49,711 bases of DNA from DATBLY01 sp036555125 (GCA_036555125.1 DATBLY010000013.1:1-49711), one strand, 5' to 3'; numbered from the stretch's first letter, positions 36,122 to 45,010 are shown. Numbers and translations are program-made. The notes: generated from the sequence alone by a model not told the origin.

Positions 36122-36744
36122 TGGGCCTGTTCACGAAGAACTACCCGGACGAGATCGCCGCGCGCATCCCGCCCGGTCAGCGGCTGGTGAAGACGTGGCC
36201 GGTGCTCCACTACGGACCGATCCCGCGGTTCGACGGGACGGACTGGAACCTCTCGCTGACGGGCCTGGTCGAGGAACCGGTCACGCTCAGCTACCAGCAG
36301 CTCCGAGACCTGCCGAACGTGACGATCGACGCCGACATGCACTGCGTCACGGGCTGGACCACCCTCGACAACACCTGGGAAGGGGTCTCGTTCCGCACCC
36401 TCAAGGAGCTCTGCAAGCCGACCGCCGAGGCGAAGTGGGTGATCGCCCATTGCGAGTACGGCTACGACTCGAACCTGTCGCTGCGGGCGATGGACGACGA
36501 CGACGTGCTGGTCGCCTGGCGGAACCATGGAGAGGATCTGACGCCCGAGCACGGCTGGCCGCTGCGGCTGGTCGTCCCGAAGCGCTACGCGTGGAAGAGC
36601 GCGAAGTGGCTGACCGGCCTCGAGTTCACGGACAAGAACAAGAGGGGGTTCTGGGAGGTCCGCGGGTACCACATCCACGCGGAGCCGTTCGGCGAGGAGC
36701 GCTACAGCTACCAGGAGGGACCTCGTGCCGAGCTCGAGCCGTAG
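36121..36744 (+). CDS. Sulfite oxidase-fold molybdopterin-binding protein
   Basis: A 207-residue protein of the oxidoreductase molybdopterin-binding family (YedY/MsrP-like). The Moco-coordinating Cys is in ADMHCVTGWTTLDNTWEGV at about 65-83. WPLRLVVPKRYAWKSAKWLTGLEF near 140-163 is the conserved C-terminal signature. There is no signal peptide or dimerisation domain, so it is a compact cytosolic form, unlike exported MsrP or full-length sulfite oxidase. The substrate is unknown. Dependence on molybdopterin fits the Moco enzymes elsewhere in the window. It ends 3 bp from the convergent endonuclease IV gene. Confidence 0.9.
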   Translation: MGLFTKNYPDEIAARIPPGQRLVKTWPVLHYGPIPRFDGTDWNLSLTGLVEEPVTLSYQQLRDLPNVTIDADMHCVTGWTTLDNTWEGVSFRTLKELCKPTAEAKWVIAHCEYGYDSNLSLRAMDDDDVLVAWRNHGEDLTPEHGWPLRLVVPKRYAWKSAKWLTGLEFTDKNKRGFWEVRGYHIHAEPFGEERYSYQEGPRAELEP

Positions 36745-36747
36745 CGC

Positions 36748-37581
36748 TCAGCCGGCGAGCGACCGCAGCGTCGCGATGTCGCGGGCGTGACGCTCGGCGT
36801 CCCCCGGCGTCTCGAGGATGAAGGGCACCGCGGCCAGCTCCGGCCGGGAGACGATCGCCCGCCAGCCCTCGGCCCCGATGTGGCCGTCGCCGATGTTCGC
36901 GTGGCGATCGCGGCGCTCCCCGCACCCGTACATCGAATCGTTCGCGTGCACGAGGGCGAGCCGGTCGGCGACACCCTCGGTCCGCAGCTCGTCGACGACC
37001 GCGGCGACGCCCTCCTCGGTGTCGAGGGCGTAGCCCGCGGCGAACAGGTGGCAGGTGTCCAGGCAGAGCCCCAGCTCGGGTGCCTCGGACGCTTCGAGCA
37101 GCCGCGACGCCTCCGGGATCGTGGAGGCCACCGCCCCCGACGTGCCGGCCATCAGCTCGACGAGGATCCGCACGCGCTCGGCCTCGCCTGCGACGAGACC
37201 GAGCGAGAGCGCGGCGCGCTCGAGCGCGGCCGTCCGCTCGGCCGGGCCGCCCGACCCCGCGTGGACGATCAGCAGGTCGATCCCGAGCGCGTCGCAGGCG
37301 CGAACCGTCGATGCCGCCAGGGCCCGGGTCTTCGCCAGGAACTCCCGGCTGGGCGATGCGATGTTCACGAGGTACGGGGCGTGGGCGACGAGCGGCCCGA
37401 GGCCCGCCGCCGCCCACTCCCGCCGGAAGGCTTCGGCGTCCTCGGGCGAGGTCCGCGGCCCGACCCATCCGCGGGGGTTGGACACGAAGATCTGGGCGCA
37501 GTCGGCGCCGCGGACCCGGCACGCCTCGATCGCGCCGGCGGCACCGGCGGACCCGCGCCGCACGTGCGCGCCGATCCTCAC
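36748..37581 (-). CDS. nfo: Deoxyribonuclease IV (AP endonuclease)
   Basis: A 277-residue TIM-barrel endonuclease IV. It begins RIGAHVRRGSAGAAGAIEA and has AQIFVSNPRGWVG, VAHAPYLVNIASP, ELMAGTSGAVASTI, LGLCLDTCHLFAAGY (about 170-184) and LVHANDSMYGCGERRDRHANIGDGHIG. The His/Asp/Glu residues in these segments bind the three zinc ions. It cuts DNA 5' to abasic sites in base-excision repair. GTG 37581 overlaps the stop of the PASTA kinase gene (GTGA), an unusual partner for a repair gene. Confidence 0.94.
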   Translation of the reverse strand: MRIGAHVRRGSAGAAGAIEACRVRGADCAQIFVSNPRGWVGPRTSPEDAEAFRREWAAAGLGPLVAHAPYLVNIASPSREFLAKTRALAASTVRACDALGIDLLIVHAGSGGPAERTAALERAALSLGLVAGEAERVRILVELMAGTSGAVASTIPEASRLLEASEAPELGLCLDTCHLFAAGYALDTEEGVAAVVDELRTEGVADRLALVHANDSMYGCGERRDRHANIGDGHIGAEGWRAIVSRPELAAVPFILETPGDAERHARDIATLRSLAG

Positions 37582-39563
37582 ACCATGAACAGCGTGATCG
37601 TGTCGCCGTAGGTGACGGTGACCGACGGGCCCGGGCTCTGGCTGTAGACGATCGCGCCCCCCGTCCCGACGACGGTCTGGAAGTCCGCGACGAGCCCGTA
37701 GCGATCCGCGAGCTCCTGCGCCGCCTCCCGCGACAGGCCACGGAAGTCCGGGCAGGCGAACGTCTTCGGGCCCAGCGAGACCACGAGCGTGATCGTGGCC
37801 CCGGGCTGGAGCTTCTCCTGGGCCGGCGGGGTCTGACGGATCACGTCCCCGCGCGGGACCTGGGTCGAGAACTTGGAGTCCCCGACGACCGGCACGAACC
37901 CCGCCTCGCGCAGGATCCGCTCGGCGTCCTCACGCGACTCGCCGACGACGTCGGGGACCGGCCGCGGCGGCGGACCCTCGCTGACCACGAGCGCGACGGT
38001 GCTGCCCTGTGGCGCCTGACCCTGGGCCGGCGTCTGGGAGATCACCGAGCCCTCGGGGACGTCCTCGGAGAACGCGTACGTCGGCTCGCCGGGGACGAGT
38101 TTCGCCTGCCGGATCGCCTTGCGCGCCTTCTCGAGGGCCCGGCCGGTCACGTCGGGGACGTCGCGCGGCGGAGGTCCGAGGGAGGGGACGATCGTCACGG
38201 TCGACCCCCGATCGAGCGAGGTCCCCGGCGGGGGATCCAGGCGAAGGACGCTGCCGGCGTCCACCCGCATCGAGTGCTCGCCCGGATCCGCGGTCACGAC
38301 CACGAACCCGAGGTCCGTCAGCCGCGCCTGGGCGTCCGCGACCGTCAGGCCGGCCACGTCTGGGACGTCGGCCGCGTGCGGCAGGAGGTAGGTCCACCCG
38401 CCCCACGCGGAGGCGGCGATCGCGATCGTCAGCAGCAGGATCCCCGAGACGCGCCGCCAGCGGCGCTTCCGCCGCCGTTCGGTGCGGGGGATCGTCGCGG
38501 TCGTGGTGGCCGCGCCGCCCACGCGGATCGTCGTCTCGCCGTCGTCGCCGCGGACCTCGACGGCGTCGGCGACCGCCGCGGCGAGGGGCGGCGCCGGCGG
38601 GAGGTTCGGAAGGAGCGACTCCAGGTCGCGGCGCATCTCGAGCGCGGACTCGGGGCGGAGCTCGCGTTCCCGCTCCGTGGCGGAGGCCACGAACCCGTCG
38701 AGCTCCGAGGGGATGTCGGGGACCTGGGTCGACGGCAGGGGCACCCGATCGGAGAGGTGCTTGTAGGCGATCGCCATCGCGGTCTCGCCCGTGAACGGCA
38801 GCCTGCCGGTCAGCAGCTCGTACGCGACGATGCCGAGCGAGTAGAGGTCGGATCGGGGATCGGCCGGCTCGCCGCGGATCTGCTCGGGGGCGAGGTACTG
38901 GACGGTCCCCGTGACGGCGCCGGCCTGCGTCGCGGTCCCGTCCGCGTACGCGCGCGCGAGGCCGAAGTCGGCCACCTTCACGACCCCTTCGATCGTCAGC
39001 AGGATGTTCTCGGGCTTGATGTCCCGATGCACGATGCCCTGGCGGTGCGCGTGGTCGAGGGCGAGCAGCGTCTGGCGGAGGATCTCGCCCGCCTGCGCCG
39101 GCGCGAGGTGGTGCTCGGCGTTCAGGAGGTCACGGACGCCGCGACCGCGGACGAACTCCATGACCATGTAGTAGATGCCGTCCACGGCGCCCCAGTCGTA
39201 GACGGCCACGATGTTCGGGTGCGAGAGCACGGCGGCGGCGCGTGCCTCGCGGCGGAAGCGGTCGACGAAGGCCTGGTCGCCGGCGAGCGACCGGTGCAGG
39301 ACCTTGATCGCGACCTCGCGAGCGAGCACGGCGTCGTGCGCCCGGAAGACCTCACCCATGCCGCCGGCGGCGACCCGGTCGACGATGTGGTAGCGGCCGT
39401 CGAGGGTGACGAGCGCATGGCCCCCGGTCTCACCGGCGGCCGTGGGGCGTGCGATGCTCCTGGACGTGGGACGACCTCCCTCGGGGGAAGCGCTGCATGA
39501 GCCAAGCGGGGTCCGGGGCGATTCTAGGGTGAGGAGCGGGTCGGATGGCTGAAGCTCGGGCAA
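37578..39563 (-). CDS. PASTA-domain Ser/Thr protein kinase (PknB-like)
   Basis: About 661 residues. The kinase domain (about 57-325) has AAGGMGEVF, VHRDIKPENI with the catalytic Asp, and VADFGLARA. A basic, Thr-rich juxtamembrane region leads to one helix (GILLLTIAIAASAWGGWTYL). Four extracellular PASTA repeats follow, starting VPDVAGLTVADAQARL and ending at the C-terminus. PASTA domains bind peptidoglycan fragments or lipid II, so the kinase probably signals cell-wall state. The start is uncertain: in-frame options are TTG 39563, used here, and GTG 39608. Both lie inside the divergent gene. No penicillin-binding or FtsW gene is adjacent. Confidence 0.9.
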   Translation of the reverse strand: MPELQPSDPLLTLESPRTPLGSCSASPEGGRPTSRSIARPTAAGETGGHALVTLDGRYHIVDRVAAGGMGEVFRAHDAVLAREVAIKVLHRSLAGDQAFVDRFRREARAAAVLSHPNIVAVYDWGAVDGIYYMVMEFVRGRGVRDLLNAEHHLAPAQAGEILRQTLLALDHAHRQGIVHRDIKPENILLTIEGVVKVADFGLARAYADGTATQAGAVTGTVQYLAPEQIRGEPADPRSDLYSLGIVAYELLTGRLPFTGETAMAIAYKHLSDRVPLPSTQVPDIPSELDGFVASATERERELRPESALEMRRDLESLLPNLPPAPPLAAAVADAVEVRGDDGETTIRVGGAATTTATIPRTERRRKRRWRRVSGILLLTIAIAASAWGGWTYLLPHAADVPDVAGLTVADAQARLTDLGFVVVTADPGEHSMRVDAGSVLRLDPPPGTSLDRGSTVTIVPSLGPPPRDVPDVTGRALEKARKAIRQAKLVPGEPTYAFSEDVPEGSVISQTPAQGQAPQGSTVALVVSEGPPPRPVPDVVGESREDAERILREAGFVPVVGDSKFSTQVPRGDVIRQTPPAQEKLQPGATITLVVSLGPKTFACPDFRGLSREAAQELADRYGLVADFQTVVGTGGAIVYSQSPGPSVTVTYGDTITLFMV

Positions 39564-40270
39564 GTGACCTGCCGGTCCTCGACCGCGAGATCGGGGCCGA
39601 GCTGGCACGGATCGAGGCCGCGGTCGGAGCGGGTGAGACGGACCTCCGAGGGCTCGGGTTCTGGCGGATCGTGGCCCGCGTGAAGATCGACCGGATCCTG
39701 ATCGACCGTCACGCCGACCGGATCGGCAGGATCGACGCGGCCGCCTTCCGCCGGGCCGTCCGCCCGCGGTTCCCGGTCTGGTTGGGGAACACGGTCCTGC
39801 TCGCGGGGGCGGCCGTGAGCGGGGTCCTGATCGGGGTCGCCGGCGCGGTCGGCTCCCCGGGGTGGAAGGGCGTCTGGATCGTCGCCGCGGGGGTCGGCTG
39901 GGCCATCACGCTCCACTGTCCCACCCACTGGATCTTCGGATGGTTCGTCGGCGTGCGGTTCACCGACTACTTCTTCGGCGGACCGCCGCCGCCACGCCCG
40001 GGACTGAAGAGCGACTACGCGACCTACCTGCGTGCCGACCCGGGCAGCCGCGCCTGGATGCACGCCTCGGGCGCGATCGCGACCAAGCTCGCCCCGTTCC
40101 TGGCGCTGATCTTCGTCCGAGTGGTGGACGCGCCGTGGTGGGCGGCGGTCGTGCTGCTGGCCGTCGGGATCGGGCAGATCCTGACGGACGTCCGGTTCTC
40201 GACCGCATCGAGCGACTGGAAGAAGTTCGCCCGCGAGCGCCGCGTCGCGCGGGCGCGTGCCGACATCTGA
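39545..40270 (+). CDS. Polytopic membrane protein of unknown function
   Basis: A 241-residue protein. The first 75 residues are soluble and charged. Hydrophobic helices follow at about 82-105, 110-130 (GVWIVAAGVGWAITLHCPTH), 175-195 and 198-215, and the C-terminus is basic. HCPTHWIFGWFVGVRFTDYFF is a striking conserved-looking segment with His and Cys residues at a membrane boundary. GAGGAG lies eight bases before ATG 39545. It diverges from the PASTA kinase, whose start overlaps. I do not recognise the family. Confidence 0.78.
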   Translation: MAEARASDLPVLDREIGAELARIEAAVGAGETDLRGLGFWRIVARVKIDRILIDRHADRIGRIDAAAFRRAVRPRFPVWLGNTVLLAGAAVSGVLIGVAGAVGSPGWKGVWIVAAGVGWAITLHCPTHWIFGWFVGVRFTDYFFGGPPPPRPGLKSDYATYLRADPGSRAWMHASGAIATKLAPFLALIFVRVVDAPWWAAVVLLAVGIGQILTDVRFSTASSDWKKFARERRVARARADI

Positions 40271-40287
40271 CCCGGTATCCTCGTGCT

Positions 40288-40387
40288 CGGAACCGGGGAG
40301 CTCGGGACACCGGGCTGAGAGGCCGGCTGCGGACGCCGGCGACCCGACGAACCTGATCCGGGTAATGCCGGCGGAGGGAGCGGCAGG
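40288..40387 (+). promoter_or_regulatory. TPP riboswitch (THI element)
   Basis: The conserved THI core is complete: CTGAGA at 40315-40320, a variable GC hairpin (GCCGGC...GCCGGC near 40322-40340), GACCC, and CCTGATCCGGGTAATGCC at 40352-40369, then GGAGGGAG at 40373-40380. TATCCT at 40276-40281 is a likely -10. The last conserved block is also the ribosome site of ATG 40388, so thiamine pyrophosphate binding would block translation. No terminator hairpin is seen. Confidence 0.95.
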
Positions 40388-41041
40388 ATGGCCTTCGACC
40401 CAGCGGTGCTCGCGTTGTACGTCGTGACCTCCGCGACGGTCTCGCGGGACCGCGGGCACGTGGAGATCGCGCGCGCGGCGATCGCGGGCGGGGCGACCGC
40501 GATCCAGCTCCGGGCGCCGGAGCTCGACGACGAGGCGCTGCTCCCGGTCGCGCGCGAGATCGTGGCGCTCGGGCGTGCCGGCGGGGTCCTCACGATCGTG
40601 AACGACCGCGTGGGCGTCGCGATGGAGGCGGATGCCGACGGCGTGCACCTGGGGCAGGAGGACGCGTTCGGGGACGCCGCCCGCCGGGTGGGCCCGCGGC
40701 GGGTCCTCGGGATCAGCGTCGGAACCCCGCTGGAGGCCCGCGGGGCCGAGGCGGCCGGCGCACACTACCTGGGCGTGACGGTCTGGTCCACCGCGACGAA
40801 GCCGGAGGCGCGGCCGGTCGGGCTCGACGGCGTCCGGGCGATCGCCCGGGCGACCCGGCTGCCCGTGGTGGGCATCGGGGGGATCGATGCGTCGAACGCG
40901 GCCGACGTCCTGGCGGCGGGGGCACGCGGCGTCGCCGTGGTGTCGGCCGTGGCGGCCGCCGACGACATGGTCGCGGCCGCGCGGGGGCTGCGCGACGCGA
41001 TCGCGGGGGCGGACGCGGCCGCGAGGGGAGGGGCCAGATGA
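40388..41041 (+). CDS. thiE: Thiamine-phosphate synthase
   Basis: A 217-residue ThiE. It joins HMP-pyrophosphate and thiazole phosphate to give thiamine phosphate. TAIQLRAPELDDEALL at about 40-55 holds the pyrophosphate-binding Arg. NDRVGVAMEADADGVHLGQE at about 74-93 carries the Mg-binding Asp. GVTVWSTATKPEARPVG, VVGIGGIDASNA and GVAVVSAV complete the barrel. The TPP riboswitch directly upstream confirms the assignment. Its stop overlaps the ATG of the AIRS-family gene. Confidence 0.95.
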   Translation: MAFDPAVLALYVVTSATVSRDRGHVEIARAAIAGGATAIQLRAPELDDEALLPVAREIVALGRAGGVLTIVNDRVGVAMEADADGVHLGQEDAFGDAARRVGPRRVLGISVGTPLEARGAEAAGAHYLGVTVWSTATKPEARPVGLDGVRAIARATRLPVVGIGGIDASNAADVLAAGARGVAVVSAVAAADDMVAAARGLRDAIAGADAAARGGAR

Positions 41042-42123
41042 GCGAGCCGCGGACGGGCAAGGCCACCGCCGAGCTCTTCGAGCAGGTCATCCTCCGCCGG
41101 CTGGGCGCGCCCGATCCCGACCTGATCGTCGGCCCGCAGCACGGCGTCGATGTGGGTGTCGTCCGCGTGGCCGACGGGATCGCGATGGCGCTCACGGCGG
41201 ACCCGGTCTTCGTCGTGCCGGCGTACGGCTGGGAGCGCGCCGCCTGGTTCGCGGTGCACATCCTGGCGTCCGACGCGTCGACGAGCGGGTTGCCGCTGCG
41301 ATGGATCGCCGTCGACCTGAACCTGCCGCCCGAGCTGTCCGACGACGACCTCACGAGCCTGTGGGACGCGTTCTCGCGGACGTGCGCGGACCTCGGGATC
41401 GCGGTCGTGACCGGGCACACCGCCCGCTACGACGGCTGCGCCTGGCCGATGGTGGGCGGCGCCACCTGCATGGCCGTCGGTCCCGAGGACGCGTTCGTCA
41501 CGCCCACGATGGCCCGGCCCGGCGACCGCGTCGTCGTGACGAAGGGCGCCGCGATCGAGGCGACCGCCCTCTTCGCGGCGACCTTCCCCGAACGCCTCGC
41601 GCGCGGTGTCGGCGCCGACGTGGTGCGAGCCGGCGACGCGCTCTTCGAGCGGATGACGGTCGTGCCGGAGGCTCGGGTCGCGTCGGCGTTCGGCCTGCGG
41701 GACGACGGGGTCACGTCGATGCACGACGCCACCGAGGGCGGCGTGCTGGGCGGGCTCCTCGAGGTCGCCGTCGCCTCCGGTGTGGGGATGCGGATCGAGC
41801 TCGACCGGATCCCGGTCCGGCCGGAGGTCCGAGCGATCTGCGCCCACGTCGGGATCGACCCGTACACCGCGATCTCGGAGGGCACGCTGATCGCGACGGT
41901 CCGCCCGGAGCGCGCCATCGGCTACGTCGAGGCCTGCGCGGGGGCGGGGATCGACGCGGCGGTCGTGGGCGAGATCACCGATCCGGGAGCCGGCCGCATC
42001 CTCGTCGACGACGCGGGCGAGCGCGATCTGATCCACCCCGGCCTCGATCCGTTCTGGGCCGCCTTCGGAGCCTGGGCCGCCGAGGCGGCCGCCCAGGACG
42101 CAGCCGGCGGGGATCGACCCTAG
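41038..42123 (+). CDS. AIR synthase-superfamily protein (ThiL/HypE-like)
   Basis: A 361-residue PurM-fold ATP enzyme. The N-terminal half has GPQHGVDVGVVRVADG in place of the ThiL GDDAA motif, then DASTSGLPLRWIAVDLNLP and VTGHTARYD. The C-terminal half has DATEGGVLGGLLEVA at about 228-242 and PEVRAICAHVGIDPYTAISEG, both typical of the superfamily. It overlaps thiE (ATGA) and lies under the TPP riboswitch, which suggests thiamine-phosphate kinase-like or salvage activity. It lacks the catalytic Cys/Sec loop of SelD. HypE is unlikely because no hydrogenase maturation genes are nearby. Confidence 0.82.
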   Translation: MSEPRTGKATAELFEQVILRRLGAPDPDLIVGPQHGVDVGVVRVADGIAMALTADPVFVVPAYGWERAAWFAVHILASDASTSGLPLRWIAVDLNLPPELSDDDLTSLWDAFSRTCADLGIAVVTGHTARYDGCAWPMVGGATCMAVGPEDAFVTPTMARPGDRVVVTKGAAIEATALFAATFPERLARGVGADVVRAGDALFERMTVVPEARVASAFGLRDDGVTSMHDATEGGVLGGLLEVAVASGVGMRIELDRIPVRPEVRAICAHVGIDPYTAISEGTLIATVRPERAIGYVEACAGAGIDAAVVGEITDPGAGRILVDDAGERDLIHPGLDPFWAAFGAWAAEAAAQDAAGGDRP

Positions 42124-42154
42124 GGCCGCGGATCGGCGCGCGGCCCGCGGTCGG

Positions 42155-42160
42155 TAGGCT
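42155..42160 (+). promoter_or_regulatory. -10 box TAGGCT upstream of the PfkB kinase
   Basis: TAGGCT, eight bases, then GTG 42169. It could give the kinase-psuG pair a transcript independent of the riboswitch. Confidence 0.4.
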
Positions 42161-42168
42161 CTTGCGCC

Positions 42169-43053
42169 GTGGATCTCGTGTGCGTCGGCGACGTGATGCT
42201 GGACATCCGGGTGGATGCCGACGCGCTGAAGCGGGGCGGCGACGTCCACGGCCGGGTCCGGCTCCAGCCCGGCGGGACGTCGGCGAACGCCGCCGTGTGG
42301 GCGGCGTGGGACGGGGCCTCGAGCCGCGTCCACGGACGGATCGGCGACGACCTGCAGGGCCGGATGCTCCGTGCAGCGCTCGCCGAGCGGGGGGTCGACG
42401 ACGCCCTCCGCGTCGATCCGGCCGCGCCGAGCGGCACGATGCTCATCGTCCACGAGCCGGGCGAGCGATCGATGGCGGCCGATCGCGGCGCGAACGCGAA
42501 CCTCGTGCCGGAGGACCTTCCCGACGAGATCGTGGCGGGCGCCGTCCTGGTGTCGGGGTACCTGTTGCTGCAGGCCCTCGGCCACGCGGCCGCGCTCGCC
42601 GCCTTCGAGCGTGCGCGCGCGCCGTTCGTGGCGGTCGAAGCGGCGTCGTGGCCGCTCGTGGAGGCGTTCGGGGTCGAGCGGTTCTTCGAGGAGACGGCGC
42701 GCGCGAACGCGGTCTTCGCGAACGAGCTCGAGGCGCGGACGCTGACCGGCGCGGAAGGCACGGACGCGGCAGCGGCGCTGGGGGAGCGTTACCGGCTCGC
42801 CGCCGTGAAGATGGGAGCGGAAGGGGCGGCCGTCGCGTTCGACGGGTCGGTGTTCACGGCTGCGCCCGAGGCCATCGAGGAGGTCGACCCCACGGGCGCG
42901 GGCGACGCGTTCGACGGGGTGCTGCTCGCCGGGTTGGCTCGGGGTGTGACGGTCACGGACGCGGCGCGGCGGGCGTGTCACGCGGGGGCTCTCGCGGCGG
43001 CGAGCGCCGGCACCTGGCCCGAGCCGGGGGCGCGATCGGGGGCGCGGCCGTGA
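42169..43053 (+). CDS. PfkB-family carbohydrate kinase, possible pseudouridine kinase
   Basis: A 294-residue ribokinase-fold protein. It starts LVCVGDVMLDIRV, has LQPGGTSANAAVWAAWDG at about 35-52 (sugar binding), and ends with EVDPTGAGDAFDGVLLAGL near 243-261, the PfkB signature 2 with catalytic Asp and the anion hole. Its stop overlaps the psuG start, which makes pseudouridine the likely substrate by analogy with psuK-psuG pairs. From sequence alone adenosine, ribose or another nucleoside is possible. GTG 42169 is eight bases after a TAGGCT box. Confidence 0.85.
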   Translation: MDLVCVGDVMLDIRVDADALKRGGDVHGRVRLQPGGTSANAAVWAAWDGASSRVHGRIGDDLQGRMLRAALAERGVDDALRVDPAAPSGTMLIVHEPGERSMAADRGANANLVPEDLPDEIVAGAVLVSGYLLLQALGHAAALAAFERARAPFVAVEAASWPLVEAFGVERFFEETARANAVFANELEARTLTGAEGTDAAAALGERYRLAAVKMGAEGAAVAFDGSVFTAAPEAIEEVDPTGAGDAFDGVLLAGLARGVTVTDAARRACHAGALAAASAGTWPEPGARSGARP

Positions 43054-43955
43054 ACGGGGCCCTCGTCGTCGGCGAGGCCGTCCGAGCGGCGCTCGCCGAC
43101 GGTCGTGGCGTGGTCGCCCTGGAGACGAGCGTGATCGGGCAGGGGCTGCCCTTCCCGCGCAACCGGGAGTGCATCGAGCGGATGACGGGGGCGATCGCCT
43201 CGGCAGGGGCCGTCGCGGCCTGGATCGGCGCGACCGACGGCTCCCTCGTCGTCGGCCTGTCGGACGAGCAGCTCGACCGGTTCGCCGAGCCCGGGGCCGC
43301 CGTCAAGGTGGCGAGGCGGGACCTCCCCATGGCGGTCGCCACCGGTGCGCTCGGGGCGACCACGGTGTCGGCCACGATCTGGGCGGCGCGCGCGGCGGGG
43401 ATCGCGATCGGCGCCACCGGCGGGATCGGCGGCGTGCATCCGGGCGACGGGGACGTTTCGGCCGACCTCCTCGAGCTGGCGCGGACGCCGATCCTGCTGG
43501 TCTGCTCGGGGCCGAAGTCGATCATCGACGCCGTGGCCACCGCGGAGAAGCTCGAGGAGCTCGGGGTCGCCCTCGTCGGCTACCGGGTCGACCGGCTGCC
43601 GTGGTTCCTCGCGCGGGAGGCCACGGGCGTGGAGCTCGAGCACCGCGTCGACTCGCCCTCGGAGGCCGCGGGGCTCGCGAAGGCGGCTCGGGACCTCGGC
43701 GTGAAGGCCGCGACCCTGCTCTGCAACGCGATCCCGGTCGACGACGCGATGGACGCCGACGAGGTCGCGACGGCCGGCGCCGAGGCCGAGCGGCGAGCCC
43801 GGCGCGACGGCGTGGAGGGCAAGTGGCGCACCCCCTACCTGCTGGCCGCGCTCGCCGAGATCACGGGGGGCCGGAGCCTCGAGGCGAACCTCTCGCTCCT
43901 GCAGGACAACGCGCGCGTCGCGGGGGAGGTCGCCGCCGCCCACGCCCAGGCGTGA
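43050..43955 (+). CDS. psuG: Pseudouridine-5'-phosphate glycosidase
   Basis: A 301-residue PsuG. It splits pseudouridine 5'-phosphate into uracil and ribose 5-phosphate. Visible are ALETSVIGQGLPFPRNREC at about 24-42, the equivalent of the ET-x-I-x-x-GxPxPxN motif, KVARRDLPMAVATGALGATTV, GATGGIGGVHPG, LVCSGPKSIID and LLCNAIPVDDAMD near the C-terminus. GTG 43050 overlaps the kinase stop. The pair would recycle pseudouridine from RNA turnover. It ends 8 bp from the convergent GT2 gene. Confidence 0.95.
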   Translation: MNGALVVGEAVRAALADGRGVVALETSVIGQGLPFPRNRECIERMTGAIASAGAVAAWIGATDGSLVVGLSDEQLDRFAEPGAAVKVARRDLPMAVATGALGATTVSATIWAARAAGIAIGATGGIGGVHPGDGDVSADLLELARTPILLVCSGPKSIIDAVATAEKLEELGVALVGYRVDRLPWFLAREATGVELEHRVDSPSEAAGLAKAARDLGVKAATLLCNAIPVDDAMDADEVATAGAEAERRARRDGVEGKWRTPYLLAALAEITGGRSLEANLSLLQDNARVAGEVAAAHAQA

Positions 43956-43963
43956 GCGCGCGC

Positions 43964-45010
43964 TCACCGGAGCCAGGTCTGGATGATGACCTTCGAGAAG
44001 TTCCAGCCGTACTTCAGCGACTTCGGCTTCTTCGACTTGCCGCCCTTGCGCGCGAGGATCGTGACCGGGACCTCCACGATCTTCGCGCGATGCCGCAGGG
44101 CCTCGATCAGGATCTCGCTCGTCCAGAACTGATCCTGCTCCAGCACGAGCCGGCGGAGCAGATCGGCGCGGGCCGCGCGGTACCCGCTCGAGATGTCGGT
44201 CACGCGTGTGCCCGTCAGGATCGTCACGAGCCACGAGAAGAAGTGGACGCCGATGTGGCGGATCGTGCTCTCCTTCTCGAACTCGCCCAACAGGCGCGAC
44301 CCGTTCACGTAGTCCGCCTCGCCCGCGATGATCGGGGCGATCATCACGGGGAGCTCGTCGGGCAGGTGCTGGCCGTCGGCGTCGAGGGTGACGACGATGT
44401 CCGCGTCCATCCGGAGGGCGACCTCGTACCCCACGCGCAGCGCGAGCCCGCCGCCGCGGCGGATCGGGAGCTCGGCCACGAAGGCCCCAGCCTGGCGCGC
44501 CACGTCCGCGGTGCGGTCATCGGAGCCGTCCGAGACGACCACGGGGACCACGGCGTAGCCCTCGACCATCTGCGGGATCGACTTCACGACGGCGCCGACG
44601 TTCTCCGCCTCGTTGTACGCGGGGGACACCGTCACCAGGCGCGGACCCTCGGGCAGTGTCGCCACTCGGTCCCAGTCGAACCGCTCCCGCCCGAGGGCCT
44701 CCACCAGCAGGCGGATGCTCCGCTCGTTGACGTCGGCGATCGACTGGAGCCGCAGGTACAGCGAGAAGAGCACGACGACCGCGACCATCAGCAGGAAGAT
44801 CAGGCGGCGGTTGTCCCCGGGCGTCGCGTCGAACGCGCCGAACAGTGGGTCGAACAGCGACGGGGAGATCGCGAGCAGGATCACGCCGATGCACAGCGCG
44901 CTGGACAGGATCAGGTTGAGCCGGCTCGTCTGTCGGTGGCGGTAGCGGCGGACCTGGAAGACGAAGAGCGCCAGCGCGGCGACCCCGCCGGCGATCCGAA
45001 GGCCGAGCAT
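43964..45010 (-). CDS. GT2 glycosyltransferase with an N-terminal DUF2304-like membrane domain
   Basis: A 348-residue fusion. Residues 1-95 contain three hydrophobic helices (about 3-20, 33-50, 70-88) and resemble DUF2304. Residues about 118-348 are a GT2 domain like dolichol-phosphate mannosyltransferase, with LVTVSPAYNEAENVGAVVKS, VVVSDGSDDRTADVA and VVTLDADGQHLPDEL (DxD). It would build a polyprenyl-phosphate sugar or extend a lipid-linked glycan at the membrane. It lies directly downstream of the UDP-sulfoquinovose synthase (its ATG follows that stop by no gap), so it may use or join sulfoquinovose glycans; that link is inferred. Confidence 0.87.
   Translation of the reverse strand: MLGLRIAGGVAALALFVFQVRRYRHRQTSRLNLILSSALCIGVILLAISPSLFDPLFGAFDATPGDNRRLIFLLMVAVVVLFSLYLRLQSIADVNERSIRLLVEALGRERFDWDRVATLPEGPRLVTVSPAYNEAENVGAVVKSIPQMVEGYAVVPVVVSDGSDDRTADVARQAGAFVAELPIRRGGGLALRVGYEVALRMDADIVVTLDADGQHLPDELPVMIAPIIAGEADYVNGSRLLGEFEKESTIRHIGVHFFSWLVTILTGTRVTDISSGYRAARADLLRRLVLEQDQFWTSEILIEALRHRAKIVEVPVTILARKGGKSKKPKSLKYGWNFSKVIIQTWLR

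Noticed and set aside
41038..42123. Selenophosphate synthetase SelD
   Set aside because: It was attractive because of the selenoprotein, but the N-terminal Cys/Sec-containing glycine loop is absent and the gene is coupled to thiE.
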